A stretch of 64,000 nucleotides of DNA, taken from positions 263,001 to 327,000 of the forward strand of contig NZ_JAKFIA010000001.1 in assembly GCF_022569295.1 (NCBI RefSeq), in the 5' to 3' direction. Position numbers and translations under genes: made by a program. The notes beneath the pieces were generated by a model. That model ran no database searches and was not told where the DNA came from. It worked only from the letters and a program-made list of their open reading frames with translations. The stretch is from Pedomonas mirosovicensis (GTDB taxonomy: Bacteria > Pseudomonadota > Alphaproteobacteria > Sphingomonadales > Sphingomonadaceae). Positions 8,376 through 18,685 of this stretch are shown piece after piece (the first letter of the stretch is position 1; each line of letters begins with the position of its first letter).

Positions 8376-11198
8376 GGTATCTGCTCCCCGGTATCCGTTG
8401 CGAGCGGCATGGTAAGGCCCGCCTCGGGCTCAGGCAAGCGCTCGGGCAGTCGATCATCGGGCCCGCCATGCTGAGCCTTGCCACTGAGGAATTTGTAGGA
8501 TTCCTCCACCGCCTCAAGGAGCGTGCAGCGGCGCACCTGAACATCGGCCGGAAAGGCGGAGAGGAGCCGCGAGGGCACCGCCGCGCCCAAGAGCACGAAC
8601 ACGCCCCGGTCCGTCGCCCGGCGGATGAGCCGCCCGAACGCCTGCGCCAGCCGGGCGCGGGTGACGAGGTCGTCGTAGGCCGAGCCGCCGAAGGCCGCTC
8701 TTCGTGCCGCGTGCAGGATGGTGGGACGCGGCCAGGGCACGCCCTCCAGCGCCACCAGCCGCAAGCTGTGGCCGGGCACATCGACGCCGTCGCGCAGGGC
8801 ATCGGTGCCAAGGAGCGAAGCGACCGGATCGGCCCGGAACATGTCAACGAGCGTGCCGGTATCGATGGGGTCCACGTGCTGGGCGAGGAGCGGCAGGCCG
8901 CGCTCGGCCAAGGGGGCTGCGATGCGGGCGTGCACGGCTTTCAGGCGCGCAATCGCCGTGAACAGCCCGAGCACGCCGCCGCCCGCTGCCTGGATAAGCG
9001 CCTTGTAGGCCCCGGCCAGCTGGCCGATATCGCCGCGCTTCACGTCGGTGACGATGAAGACCCGCGCCGCATCCGCATAGTTGAACGGCGAGGGGGTGGA
9101 GAAGCGCTTGGGCGGCAGGGGCAGGTGCTGCGCGCCGGTGCGCTGCTCGGCGATGCGCCAGTCCGTCTCCATTGCCGCGCCTTTATCGCGCAAGGTCGCC
9201 GAGGTGACGACGACGCCGTGGGCGGGCTCCAGCACCAGCCCCGAGAAGGGCTTGGTGGGATCGAGCCAGTGGCGGTGGAGGCCTACATCAAACTCGCGTC
9301 CCTCAACGCGGTCGAGCGCCATCCAGTCGACGAACTCCGGGTCCGCCGCGCCGCCAAGCCGGGCGAGCAGGCCGATCCACGCCATGATGGTCTGGCGCCT
9401 GAGCCGCAGGCCGTTGGCGGCCCCTTCAATGCGGGTGCGAAGCGCGGTGTCCAGCCACTCGGGCCGCTCCTCCACCAGTTCCAGCAGCCGCTGTTCCAGC
9501 TTGCCCATGGGCGTGGCGAGGGCATCCAGCGCTGCCTGCGCCTCGACGCCCGCTTCCACCACGGCCGGGTGCAGGTGCGCGATTTCCGTCTCGACGCCGT
9601 AGCCTGCGTCCTGCGCGTCGGCGCGGGCGAGGATCTGCTGGCGCACCGCCGCCAGCAGCTTTTCAATGGGGCCCGAGGGCTCGCCTTCCTGCAAGCGTTG
9701 CAGCCAGTTCTCGGCGGGCAGGTCCTTCAGCGTGTCGAGAATGGCGGTGAGCAGCCGGGCGCTTTCCTCGTCGTGCAGCACCAGTTCGGAAAGGCGCGCC
9801 TCCAGCCCCCGGCGGCGGCCACGGGCGCGGGACTTCTCGGGGCCCAGCAGCCAGCGGCGCAGCTCCAGTCCTTCCGTGCCGGTGAGGTGGGCCGCAAAGG
9901 TGGAATCCGCCGCGTCGAACAGGTGGTGGCCTTCGTCAAACACGATGCGGGAGAGGCGCTCGTTCTCCGATTTTCCCCGCGCGGCGTTCACCATCACCAG
10001 CGCATGGTTGGCGATGACGATATCCGCGCCTTGGGTCTTGCGCGTCGCCCGCTCGATGAAGCAGCGGCGGTAATGCGGGCAGCCCGCGAACACGCACTCG
10101 CCGCGCCGGTCGGTCAGCGCCGCGATGCGGTTGGTGCCGAATAAGGGCGTCAGCCAGCCGGGGAAATCGCCGCCGATCATGTCCCCGTCCCGCGTGTAGC
10201 GGGCCCAGCGCATGGTGAGGTGGGCAAGGATCGCGGCGCGGCCGGTGAACGCCCCTTGCACCGCGTCCTCAAGGTTCAAAAGGCACAGGTAATTCTCGCG
10301 CCCCTTTCGCACGACCGTTTTGCGGGCGCGCTCGGCGGGGTCCGGGTAGAGGCGGGAAAGCTCGGAATCCAGTTGGCGTTGCAGCGCCTTGGTGAAGGTG
10401 GAAACCCACACGCTGCCACCGGACTTCTCCGCCCACAGGCTGGCGGGCGCGAGATAGCCCAGCGTCTTGCCCGTGCCGGTGCCCGCTTCCACCAGCGCCA
10501 CGTTGGGGGCGGCCTGCATTTCGCGCGGGCGAAAGGCGAAGCTGGCGGCCTCCGCATAGTCCCGCTGCTGGGGCCGCTCCTCCCGCGCCGCCGCCCACGA
10601 GATGCGCGAGGCGGGCCTGCACGTCCTCCTCACCCAGCCGCACATCGCGGGGCTTCATCGGCGGGGGCGACTCCTCCCATTCGGGCAGCGCCAGGAACAG
10701 CGGCCGGTCCGCATGGCGGGGCGACGGCAGGCGCTGCGCGACCAGCGTTGCCCACGGCCACTTGAGGCGCAGCAGCGCCTGCGCCGAGCCATAGGCTCCC
10801 ACCTTGTAGCGCCAGTTGGGCTCTTCCATTTCCGAGAGCAGCTTTTCGGCCGCCACACGCAGAAACAGGGCCTCCTCCTCCGGCGTCACCGGGGCGTCCA
10901 GCCCCAGCGCGCGGGCCATGCCGCGCGCGGTCGGCACGCAGAACTGGGCCGGACGCACGAAGGCGAACAGCTCCAAGAGATCCAGCCCCGAAAGCGAGGG
11001 ATAGCCCAGCCGCGAGGCGGTGAGCGGGGCGTTCAGCAGAATGACCGGCGTATCGGCGGCAAGGCGGATCGCCTGCCCGCGTGTCAGCGACTGCGGCTGG
11101 CCGTCCCCCTCCGCCATCCAGATGCCGACGTGGGCGGCGACAAGCGTTGGATGGCGCAAGAGCAGCGCATTTCCGGTATGTGCGGGTTGATCGGTCAT
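8372..11198 (-). CDS. ATP-dependent DNA helicase, DinG/XPD type (frameshifted in this sequence)
   Basis: Superfamily 2 helicase of the DinG/YoaA/XPD group, about 941 residues once a frameshift near 10580-10600 is corrected. The N-terminal 200 residues (from ATG 11198) are in one frame. The helicase core, with Walker [10 protein letters not shown], the DEAH-type box FDEGHHLFD, and motif [11 protein letters not shown], is in another. A Cys cluster typical of XPD Fe-S helicases is suggested by [12 protein letters not shown]. Removing one G, for example at 10594-10596, joins the frames as [15 protein letters not shown]. It diverges from lysS and is coupled to the downstream terB. Confidence 0.85.
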
Positions 11199-11253
11199 GG
11201 CAGGAACACTAATGACCGTCTCTCGTGCTCACCACAACCACCGGATTGATAAG

Positions 11254-12825
11254 ATGGACGCTCTGAAAGACGCAGCGCAAGTAAACAAGGCCTGGGTGTT
11301 CGAGGAGGCCCGAAAACTGGTGGAGCGTTACGCGTCCGCGCCGCCCGAGAAGGGCTATGTGCTGTTCGAGACCGGCTATGGCCCCTCCGGCCTGCCGCAC
11401 ATCGGCACCTTCGGCGAGGTGGCCCGCACCACCATGGTGATGCACGCCTTCTCCCTGCTCTCCGACCTGCCGGTGAAGCTGATCTGCTTCTCGGACGACA
11501 TGGACGGCCTGCGGAAAGTGCCGGACAACGTGCCGAACAAGGAGATGCTGGCGCCCGCGCTCGGCAAGCCGCTGACGCAGGTGCCGGACCCGTTCGGCAC
11601 CCACCCGAGCTTCGGCGAGCACAACAACGCTCGCCTGCGCGCGTTTCTGGACGCGTTCGGCTTCAAGTATGAGTTCCTGTCGGCCACGGAGTGCTACAAG
11701 TCCGGCCGGTTCGACGCCACGCTGCTGAAGATGCTGGCGAACTACGACAAGGTGATGGACATTATCCTGCCCACCCTTGGGCCCGATCGCCGCAAGACCT
11801 ACTCGCCGTTCCTGCCCGTGTGCCCGAAGACCGGCATCGTGCTGCAAGTGCCGATGGTGGAGCGGGACGTCGAGGCCGGCACCGTCACCTACATCGACCC
11901 CAACGACGGGGAGCGCATGACCGTCCCTGTCACCGGCGGCCACTGCAAACTGCAATGGAAGGCGGACTGGGCGATGCGCTGGGTCGCGCTCGGCGTCGAT
12001 TATGAAATGGCGGGCAAGGACCTGATCGATAGCGTTACCCTTTCCGGCAAGATCGCCCGGGCGCTGGGTGCCAAGCCGCCGGAAGGCTTCAACTACGAGC
12101 TGTTCCTCGACGAGAAGGGCGAGAAGATCTCCAAGTCGAAGGGCAACGGCCTGACGATCGAGGAGTGGCTGACCTACGCCAGCCCGGAGAGCCTTGCGCT
12201 CTACATGTATCAGGCCCCGCGCAAGGCCAAGCGCCTCTACTTCGACGTGATCCCGAAGGCGGTGGACGAATATTACGCGTTCGTCTCGGCCTTCCCGAAG
12301 CAGACGGACGCGGAGAAGCTGGGCAACCCGGCCTTCCACATCCACACCGGGAATGTGCCGGAGATCGACCTGCCGGTCTCGTTCGCGCTGCTCTTGAACC
12401 TGGTGGCCGCCGCCAACACGGACGACCGCGCGGTGCTGTGGGGCTTCATCTCCCGCTATGCGCCGGGCGCAACGCCTACGAGCCACCCGGAGCTGGACCG
12501 CTTGGTGGGCTATGCGCTCGCCTACTACCGCGACCGCGTGGCCCCCACCTTGCAGGTGCGCGCGCCGACCGAGCAGGAGAAGGCTGCGATGGCCGACCTG
12601 ATGCAGCGGCTGGAAGCGCTGCCGGACGACGCCGGAGCAGAGGCCTTCCAGACGGAAGTCTACGAAACCGGCAAGGCCCATGGCTTTGAGAACCTGCGGG
12701 ACTGGTTCAAGGCGCTTTACGAGTGCCTGCTCGGCCAGTCGCAGGGCCCGCGCATGGGCTCGTTCATCGCGCTTTACGGCCGGGAGGAGACCCGCCGCCT
12801 GATCGCGGAGGCGATCGGCGCCTGA
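11254..12825 (+). CDS. lysS: Lysyl-tRNA synthetase, class I
   Basis: Charges tRNA-Lys. This is the class I (archaeal/alphaproteobacterial, LysK-like) enzyme, not the class II enzyme of E. coli. The HIGH-type motif is [10 protein letters not shown] (about residue 46 onward) and the KMSKS-type loop is EKISKSKGN in the middle of the protein. Start taken at ATG 11254, giving 523 residues; an in-frame ATG at 11212 would extend it. The gene diverges from the helicase with only about 55 bp between starts, so their promoters must overlap. A strong terminator follows at 12875. Confidence 0.94.
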   Translation: MDALKDAAQVNKAWVFEEARKLVERYASAPPEKGYVLFETGYGPSGLPHIGTFGEVARTTMVMHAFSLLSDLPVKLICFSDDMDGLRKVPDNVPNKEMLAPALGKPLTQVPDPFGTHPSFGEHNNARLRAFLDAFGFKYEFLSATECYKSGRFDATLLKMLANYDKVMDIILPTLGPDRRKTYSPFLPVCPKTGIVLQVPMVERDVEAGTVTYIDPNDGERMTVPVTGGHCKLQWKADWAMRWVALGVDYEMAGKDLIDSVTLSGKIARALGAKPPEGFNYELFLDEKGEKISKSKGNGLTIEEWLTYASPESLALYMYQAPRKAKRLYFDVIPKAVDEYYAFVSAFPKQTDAEKLGNPAFHIHTGNVPEIDLPVSFALLLNLVAAANTDDRAVLWGFISRYAPGATPTSHPELDRLVGYALAYYRDRVAPTLQVRAPTEQEKAAMADLMQRLEALPDDAGAEAFQTEVYETGKAHGFENLRDWFKALYECLLGQSQGPRMGSFIALYGREETRRLIAEAIGA

Positions 12826-12874
12826 TTTATAGAGGGGCTGCAAGGGCCTGGTCCCCTTGCGCTCATTCATCTCC

Positions 12875-12912
12875 AGGGCCGTGCGCGGGATGCCGGGCAC
12901 GGCCCTTTTTTC
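12875..12912 (+). terminator. Rho-independent terminator after lysS
   Basis: Stem AGGGCCGTGC / GCACGGCCCT with a short loop, then a run of six T. It lies 50 bp after the lysS stop. Confidence 0.9.
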
Positions 12913-13154
12913 TTGCCGGACTGAAGAGGAAGCGCAACCCCGCCTCCTCCGCCTTTTTGCAATTGATACACTCCCGGCTTTTTTCACATCCGCACCAACC
13001 CTCAGGGATATTTTCGGCGCCATAGGCGTTTGCTCCTGCGGAAAAGCGAAGCCTCGCCGGCGCTCGCTTATCCGTTGTTGCCGTTGCGGTTTCCTTTGAC
13101 GCCCGGCGTTTCGGAAGGGCGTTTCCGGCTCACGCAGACCAGCCTGAGAGCATC
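12913..13154 (+). promoter_or_regulatory. Leader region of the AsnB-like gene array
   Basis: Non-coding 242 bp between the lysS terminator and the first AsnB-like gene, so the promoter of the array must lie here. No clear -35/-10 pair stands out. The last 45 bp (ending CAGCCTGAGAG before ATG) are similar to the leader of the third array gene (16850-16893), showing that the upstream region was duplicated together with the gene. Confidence 0.45.
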
Positions 13155-14909
13155 ATGCAGAAACTTGCCGTTCGCCTGGGGTCGAAGCCCGTTCGCCCGC
13201 TTCTCGAAAAGATGAACCCCGGCGGTTGGACCATCGACACCGCCGCCTTCCCCGGCGGGGAGATCGGCGTCATCCACGCGCCCGCCAGCAAGACGGCGGC
13301 GCTGTCCAGAACCGGCGTCGGCCCCGGCCTCCTGCGCTTTCCCAACGGCGATATCATCGCCTGGGCCGGCCTGCCCATCGCCCGCAACCAGCGGGTGCCG
13401 CTTACGCAGGCGAACGGCCTGCCCGGCCTTGCGCCCGAGCTGGACGGCATCTTCGCCGCCATCGGCTGGTCGGCCGCCGAAGGGCGGCTGTATGTGATTA
13501 CGGATTTTCTCGGCCTCCAGCCGCTCTATGTGGGCGACGACGCGGGCGACTGGCTGGCCGCCAGCGAAACCAAGGTCTTCCCCTACGACCCCGATCCCGT
13601 TGGCTGGGGCGGCTATTACCTCATCCTCGGCCACGCCATCGGCGATGCCACCCAGACGCGCCACGCCAGGCGCCTGCGCCCGGCAAGCGTGCTCGCCGTC
13701 ACGCCGCCGGAGAAGCCGGGCACGCCGCCGAAGGTCGAGACCACCCGCCACTGGGACATGCCGCAGGAAGGCGACAAGGATGCCTCCGCCGAGGAGGCGG
13801 CCGAGGCGCTGCTGGACAGCGCCGCCTCCTATCAGGCGCTGGTGGGGCGAAGCGTGTGCCTGCTCTCGGGCGGGTTCGACAGCCGCCTCATCCTCAGCAT
13901 CCTGACCAAACTGGGGGTGGAGCGGCGGCAGGCGCTGATCCTCAGCCACTATGACGAGGACGCGGACCTGGACGGCAAGATCGCCGCCACCATCGCCCGC
14001 AGAACCCAAACGCCCGTCACCTACTTCCAGCCGGACCGGGACTATTTCTCCAGCCGGACCTACCTCGATTATCTGTGGTCGATCGATGGGGCAACGCCCA
14101 CCCTTTACATCTTCATGGCCCAGATGATCTCGGCCCTTAAGGGCATCGACGCCATCTGGGAGGGTCTGGTGCCGGCCATGGCGTTCAAGACCATCCACCG
14201 CACGGAGGACGGCACGTTCGATGGCTTCCTGCGCGAGAAATGCCGGGCGATCCCTGAGACCATCCAGTTCCTGAAGCCCCAGGTGAGGAAGGATTTTCTG
14301 GACGCCTTCCATGCGGAGTTCGACCGCACCCGGACGCTCTACCCCGATACGCCCCACGGCATGTGGCAGTGGATCCTGGAAAACCGCATCCGCCACCGGG
14401 TGAGCGTCAACCCCACCAAGGCCTTCGCCAACCGGGTGACGCCGCTGAATCTGGGCGCCTCGCGACGGCTGTTCAGCATTACCGCGCCCGCGCCCTACGG
14501 CCGCCGGCGGGAGCGCAGCCTGTATCTGGAAGTCTACCGCATCATCGCGCCCGAGCTGGCGCGCGTGCCCTTCTATTCAGGCGGCGTGCTGCACCGGGGT
14601 GATGCGCCATGGTACAGCTTTGCCGCCTGCAAGCTGATGCAGGACGGATGGAAGGCGCTGGCCTGCTATCCCGGCCTCGCCCGCCGCCTTGGCCTTGGCC
14701 AGCATTTCGGCTTCGCGCCGTCGCGCTTCGTGCGGCACCCGGCCATCTACAAGGAAGAGGACGATTACCTGGACATGGACGTGGTGCGCCGCGCCGAAAC
14801 CGACGACCAGCTTCGCAAGGTTATCGGCAAGTTCCTGTTCCACTGGCGCACCACCCGCTGGGTACACGAGGACCGACTTTATTCAACGCTTGGCGAAGCC
14901 CGGGCCTGA
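13155..14909 (+). CDS. Asparagine-synthetase-like ATP-dependent amide synthetase, array gene 1
   Basis: 584 residues with the two-part layout of class B asparagine synthetases. An Ntn-amidotransferase-like domain spans about residues 1-200; then comes the PP-loop synthetase domain with SGGFDS at residues 238-243, the ATP-pyrophosphatase signature. Residue 2 is Gln, not Cys, so glutamine cannot be hydrolysed. In that respect it resembles beta-lactam synthetase and the lasso-peptide cyclase. Where AsnB and genes 4 and 5 have the acidic GxxxD(E) loop, this protein has WEGLVPAM. It is closely similar to genes 2 and 3. No precursor peptide or pathway partner is recognisable, so substrate and product are unknown. 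Confidence 0.8.
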   Translation: MQKLAVRLGSKPVRPLLEKMNPGGWTIDTAAFPGGEIGVIHAPASKTAALSRTGVGPGLLRFPNGDIIAWAGLPIARNQRVPLTQANGLPGLAPELDGIFAAIGWSAAEGRLYVITDFLGLQPLYVGDDAGDWLAASETKVFPYDPDPVGWGGYYLILGHAIGDATQTRHARRLRPASVLAVTPPEKPGTPPKVETTRHWDMPQEGDKDASAEEAAEALLDSAASYQALVGRSVCLLSGGFDSRLILSILTKLGVERRQALILSHYDEDADLDGKIAATIARRTQTPVTYFQPDRDYFSSRTYLDYLWSIDGATPTLYIFMAQMISALKGIDAIWEGLVPAMAFKTIHRTEDGTFDGFLREKCRAIPETIQFLKPQVRKDFLDAFHAEFDRTRTLYPDTPHGMWQWILENRIRHRVSVNPTKAFANRVTPLNLGASRRLFSITAPAPYGRRRERSLYLEVYRIIAPELARVPFYSGGVLHRGDAPWYSFAACKLMQDGWKALACYPGLARRLGLGQHFGFAPSRFVRHPAIYKEEDDYLDMDVVRRAETDDQLRKVIGKFLFHWRTTRWVHEDRLYSTLGEARA

Positions 14910-14951
14910 TGTCCGGGCAGCCAAGGTCATAAGCACCGGCGTGAGGGGCAC

Positions 14952-16697
14952 ATGCAGAAACTCGCGGTTCGTTTTGGCACTGACTCCGTCCGCCCGATGC
15001 TGGAGCGGATGAACCCCGGCGACTGGGTTATCGATATCGCCGCCTTTCCGGGCGGGGAGATCGGCGTCGTCCACGCGCCGGGCGAGCGATCGTCGGCGCT
15101 GGCCAATACGGGCGCAGGCCCCGGCCTCTGGCGGCTGGAGAACGGCGACATCATCGCCTGGAGCGGCTTGCCGCTCGCCGAAGGCAAGACGGTGCCGCGG
15201 GTGGCGGCCAACGTGCTGCCCGAACTGGCCGCCCGGCTGGACGGCGTGTTCGCCGCCATCGGCTGGTCGCAGGAAGACGGGCGGCTTTACATCGTCACCG
15301 ACTTTCTCGGCCTCCAGCCGGTCTACGTGGGCGACCATTCGGGAGACTGGGCGGCGGCGACCGAGATCAAGCCCTTCCCCTACGACCCGGACCCGGCCGG
15401 GTGGGGCGCGTTCCTCGCCTTCGGCCACACCATCGGCAACGTCACCCTGACGACGCGCGCCGAGCGGCTGCGCCCGGCAACCATTCTCACCGTAACGCCG
15501 CCGGACGCGCGAGGCGCGCCGCCGCGCATCAAAACCTCCCGCTACTGGGAGATGCCGGACGAGGGGCAGGAGCCGCCGCCAGAGGCAACCGTCGCCGCGC
15601 TCAAGGCCAACACCGCCGCCTATCAGGCGCTGGCGGGGCCGAACGTGTGCCTGCTCTCGGGCGGGTTCGACAGCCGCCTCATCCTCAGCCTGCTGCACCG
15701 CATGGGGGTGGAGGAGCGGCGCGCCTTCATCCTCAGCCACCACGACCAGGACGCGGACATGGACGGCCGGCTGGCCGCCCGCGTGGCCAAGCGCAGCAAC
15801 ACGCCGTGCGAATATTACACCCAGAACCGGGAGTTCTATTCCACCAAGGAATACCTCGACTACGTGTGGGCCATCGACGGGGCGACGCCCAACCTGCACC
15901 TGTTCATCGCCCAGCTGGCCCCCACGCTGAACGGCCACGGCTCGATCTGGGAAGGGCTGATTCCGGCGGTGGCGCTGCGCGCGCCCATGCAGTCGGGCGA
16001 CGGCGGCTTCGAGACCATGCGGCGCGAGCGGGTGCACATCAACCGCACTTCCATCAAGATTTTCAAGCCGGCGGTGCAAAAAGCCATGCTCGATGGCTTC
16101 GAAGCCGAGTTCGAGCGCACCAAGGCGCTCTATCCGCAAACGCCCCACGGGGTCTGGCAGTGGGTGATCGAGCAGCGGGTGCGGAACCGCTCGGGCATCA
16201 ACCCCACCAAGGTCTACCCCAACCACGCGACGCCGCTGATGGTTGGCTCCTCCCGCCAGCTGTGGGAGCTGATCGCGCCCATCGGCTACGAACGGCGCAA
16301 GCATTACGACTATTACATCGACGTCTTTCGCGCTCTCGCGCCGGAGATGGCGCAGATCCCCTTCTATTCCACCGGCGGCTCGCTCCACCGGGCGGACACG
16401 GACTGGGCCACCTACAAGGCCTATGAGCTTGGCCTCAAGACCTGGCGGGCCGTCAACAAGCGGCCGCTGCTCGCCCGCGCCTGCGGCATCCATCGCAAGT
16501 TCGGGTTCATCCCGTCCCGCTTCACCCGCCATCCGGTCATCTTCCGGGAGGAAGACGACCTCCTGGACATGGATTTCGTGCGCCGCGCCGAGACCGAGGA
16601 GCCGCTGCGCTTTGAGTGCGGCAAGCTGCTGTTCCACTGGCGGGCGGCGCGCTGGGTGCACGAGAACCGGCTGCACGCGACGCTGCTGCCCGGCTGA
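14952..16697 (+). CDS. Asparagine-synthetase-like ATP-dependent amide synthetase, array gene 2
   Basis: 581 residues, a close paralogue of array gene 1 along its whole length, starting with the same MQKLAVRFG-type N terminus. The PP-loop SGGFDS is at residues 236-241; Cys2 is absent; the later loop reads WEGLIPAV. It begins 42 bp after gene 1 with GTGAGGGG as ribosome site, so the two are almost certainly co-transcribed. Conserved stretches shared with genes 1 and 3 include DFLGLQP, RLRPA, SGGFDSRLIL, PHGxWQW and EEDD near the C terminus. Function inferred only from family. Confidence 0.8.
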   Translation: MQKLAVRFGTDSVRPMLERMNPGDWVIDIAAFPGGEIGVVHAPGERSSALANTGAGPGLWRLENGDIIAWSGLPLAEGKTVPRVAANVLPELAARLDGVFAAIGWSQEDGRLYIVTDFLGLQPVYVGDHSGDWAAATEIKPFPYDPDPAGWGAFLAFGHTIGNVTLTTRAERLRPATILTVTPPDARGAPPRIKTSRYWEMPDEGQEPPPEATVAALKANTAAYQALAGPNVCLLSGGFDSRLILSLLHRMGVEERRAFILSHHDQDADMDGRLAARVAKRSNTPCEYYTQNREFYSTKEYLDYVWAIDGATPNLHLFIAQLAPTLNGHGSIWEGLIPAVALRAPMQSGDGGFETMRRERVHINRTSIKIFKPAVQKAMLDGFEAEFERTKALYPQTPHGVWQWVIEQRVRNRSGINPTKVYPNHATPLMVGSSRQLWELIAPIGYERRKHYDYYIDVFRALAPEMAQIPFYSTGGSLHRADTDWATYKAYELGLKTWRAVNKRPLLARACGIHRKFGFIPSRFTRHPVIFREEDDLLDMDFVRRAETEEPLRFECGKLLFHWRAARWVHENRLHATLLPG

Positions 16698-16778
16698 GCC
16701 TCAACCGGAACCGTGACCGCCGCTTCGCGATTTTAGCGACAACTGGGCTTGCCCTTGGCCGTAAGGGCAATACCCTTC

Positions 16779-16886
16779 ATGGCGGAGAAAGGTACGGGCG
16801 TGTACCCCTCCATGGTTGCGGTTGCGCGTTATGGCCAAGACTGGCGTTCCCCTGCGGGCGCCTGCCTGTCAAAAAGATCAGCCTGA
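16779..16886 (+). CDS. Possible small peptide (35 residues) upstream of array gene 3
   Basis: An ATG-started frame of 35 codons that ends 7 bp before the start of array gene 3. The peptide has a Lys/Gly N terminus, a small hydrophobic centre and a single Cys near the C terminus. Its position would suit a leader or substrate peptide for the AsnB-like enzymes. However, it has no recognised precursor motif, only a weak ribosome site (taaggg about 12 nt upstream), and no counterpart upstream of genes 1, 2, 4 or 5. Low confidence. Confidence 0.2.
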   Translation: MAEKGTGVYPSMVAVARYGQDWRSPAGACLSKRSA

Positions 16887-16893
16887 GAGTGAC

Positions 16894-18685
16894 ATGCAGA
16901 AACTTGCCGTTCGTTTGGGCCCGAAGCCGGTTCGCCCCCCTTCTCGAGAGGATGAACCCCGGCGGCTGGACCATCGACACCGCCGCCTTCCCCGGCGGGG
17001 AAATCGGCGTCATCCACGCGCCCTCGAAGCACACCGGCATTCTGGCGAAAACCGGCACCGGGCCGGGGCTGATGCGGCTGGAGAACGGGGACATCATCGC
17101 CTGGAGCGGCCTGCCGCTGGCCGAGGGACGGACGGTGAAGCTGCGCGCGGCGCGCGATCTGCTCACGCTGGGCCGGGGGCTGGACGGCGTGTTCTCCGCC
17201 GTCGGCTGGTCCGCCGAGGACGGCCGCCTCTACGCCACCATCGATTTCCTCGGCCTCCAGCCGTTCTATTACGGCGAGACGCCGGACGGCTGGATGGCCG
17301 CCAACGAGACCAAGCCCTTCCCTTACGTGCCGGATGCGGCGGGCTGGGGCGGCTTCATCGCCTTCGGCCAGACCATCGGCGGCTCCACCCTCGCCCACCA
17401 TGCGGAGCGGCTGCGCCCGGCGACCGCGCTCACCATCACCCCCGGCATGCCCGGCGCACCGGCGAAGGTGGAGGCCACCCGCTACTGGCAGATGCCGGAC
17501 GAAAAGCCGAAGGAGCCCGCGACCGCCGATATCGTTGCAACGCTGGAGGCCAACACCGCCGCCTATCAGGCGCTGGCGGACGAAAGCGTGCTGCTGCTCT
17601 CGGGCGGGTTCGACAGCCGCCTCATCCTCGGCCTCCTCCACCGGCTGAAGGCGGAGAACCGCCGCGCCCTCATCCTCAGCCACTACGACGAGGACGCGGA
17701 TCTGGACGGGCGGCTGGCCGCCATCACGGCGCGGCTGACCGACACGCCCATCGAATACGACCACCCGGACCGGCAGTTCTTCTCCTCGGGCGCGTACCTT
17801 GACTACATCCACGCCATCGATGGCGGCACGCCCAACCTCTACATGTTCATCGCCCAGCTTTCGGCGGTGCTGGAAGGCCGCAAGGCGGTGTGGGACGGCC
17901 TCATTCCGCCGCTCGCGCTGCGCGGCCCGCTGCAAACGGCGGACGGCGCGCTGGTGCCCTTCCGCCACGAGCGCTTCCTGACCGGCGGCGCGCCCATCCG
18001 CATCTTCAAGCCGAAGGTGTTGCAGGACATGCGCGACGCCTTCCAGGCGGAGTTCGAGCGCACCAAGACCCTCTTCCCGGATTCGCCCCACGGCCGCTGG
18101 CAGTGGATCGTCGAGAACCGGATGCGGAACCGCACCGGCGTCAACCCCACCAAGGTCTACGTGAACCATGTGACGCCGCTGCTGGTGGGGTCCTCGCGCG
18201 CCCTGTGGGAGCTGGCTGCCACCATCCCCTTCGCGCGGCGGCGGGACTACCAGTATTACATAGACGTGTTCCGCACCCTCTCGCCCGAGTTGACGCGGGT
18301 GCCCTTCTCTTCGGGCGGCGACCTGCACCGGGCCGATGCGCCCTGGCACACCTACCAGACCTACGCCCTGCAACAGAAAGGCTGGCGGGCGCTGGCCCGG
18401 CGTCCGCGCCTCGCCCGCATGGTGGGCATTGCCAATGAGGCCGCCTTCGCCCCCTCGTGCTTCATGAACAGCCCCGCTCTCTACCGCGAGGAGGACGACC
18501 TGCTCGACATGGACGTGGTGCGCCGCATGGAAACCGACGAGGCATTGCGCGCCACCAACGGCAAGCTGCTGTTCCACTGGCGCACCACGCGCTGGGTGCA
18601 TGAGAACCGCCTGCACACAACCCTTCTGGAGGCCCCGGATGATCGCGACCAGCCGCTTCCTGCTCTGGCTGCCCAGGCCGGGTAG
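16894..18685 (+). CDS. Asparagine-synthetase-like ATP-dependent amide synthetase, array gene 3 (frameshifted in this sequence)
   Basis: Third close paralogue, 596 residues when a frameshift is corrected. The start MQKLAVRLGPKPVRP at 16894 matches gene 1, but a run of six C at 16935-16940 has one base too many. Removing it restores RPLLERMNPGG, which aligns with gene 1. After the run the reading frame is open to 18685. The PP-loop SGGFDS and a WDGLIPPL loop are present; Cys2 is absent. The gap to gene 2 (196 bp) is larger than between genes 1 and 2 and may hold its own promoter. The end overlaps gene 4 by 47 bp. Confidence 0.78.

Noticed and set aside
8468-10144. 558-codon open frame antisense to the helicase
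   Set aside because: Very high GC leaves antisense frames open. The product has no recognisable domain and the opposite strand encodes a clear helicase.
14883-16676. 597-codon frame antisense to array gene 2 (similar frames lie opposite genes 1, 3, 4 and 5)
   Set aside because: These mirror the coding strand's third-position GC. Their mutual similarity only reflects similarity of the sense genes.
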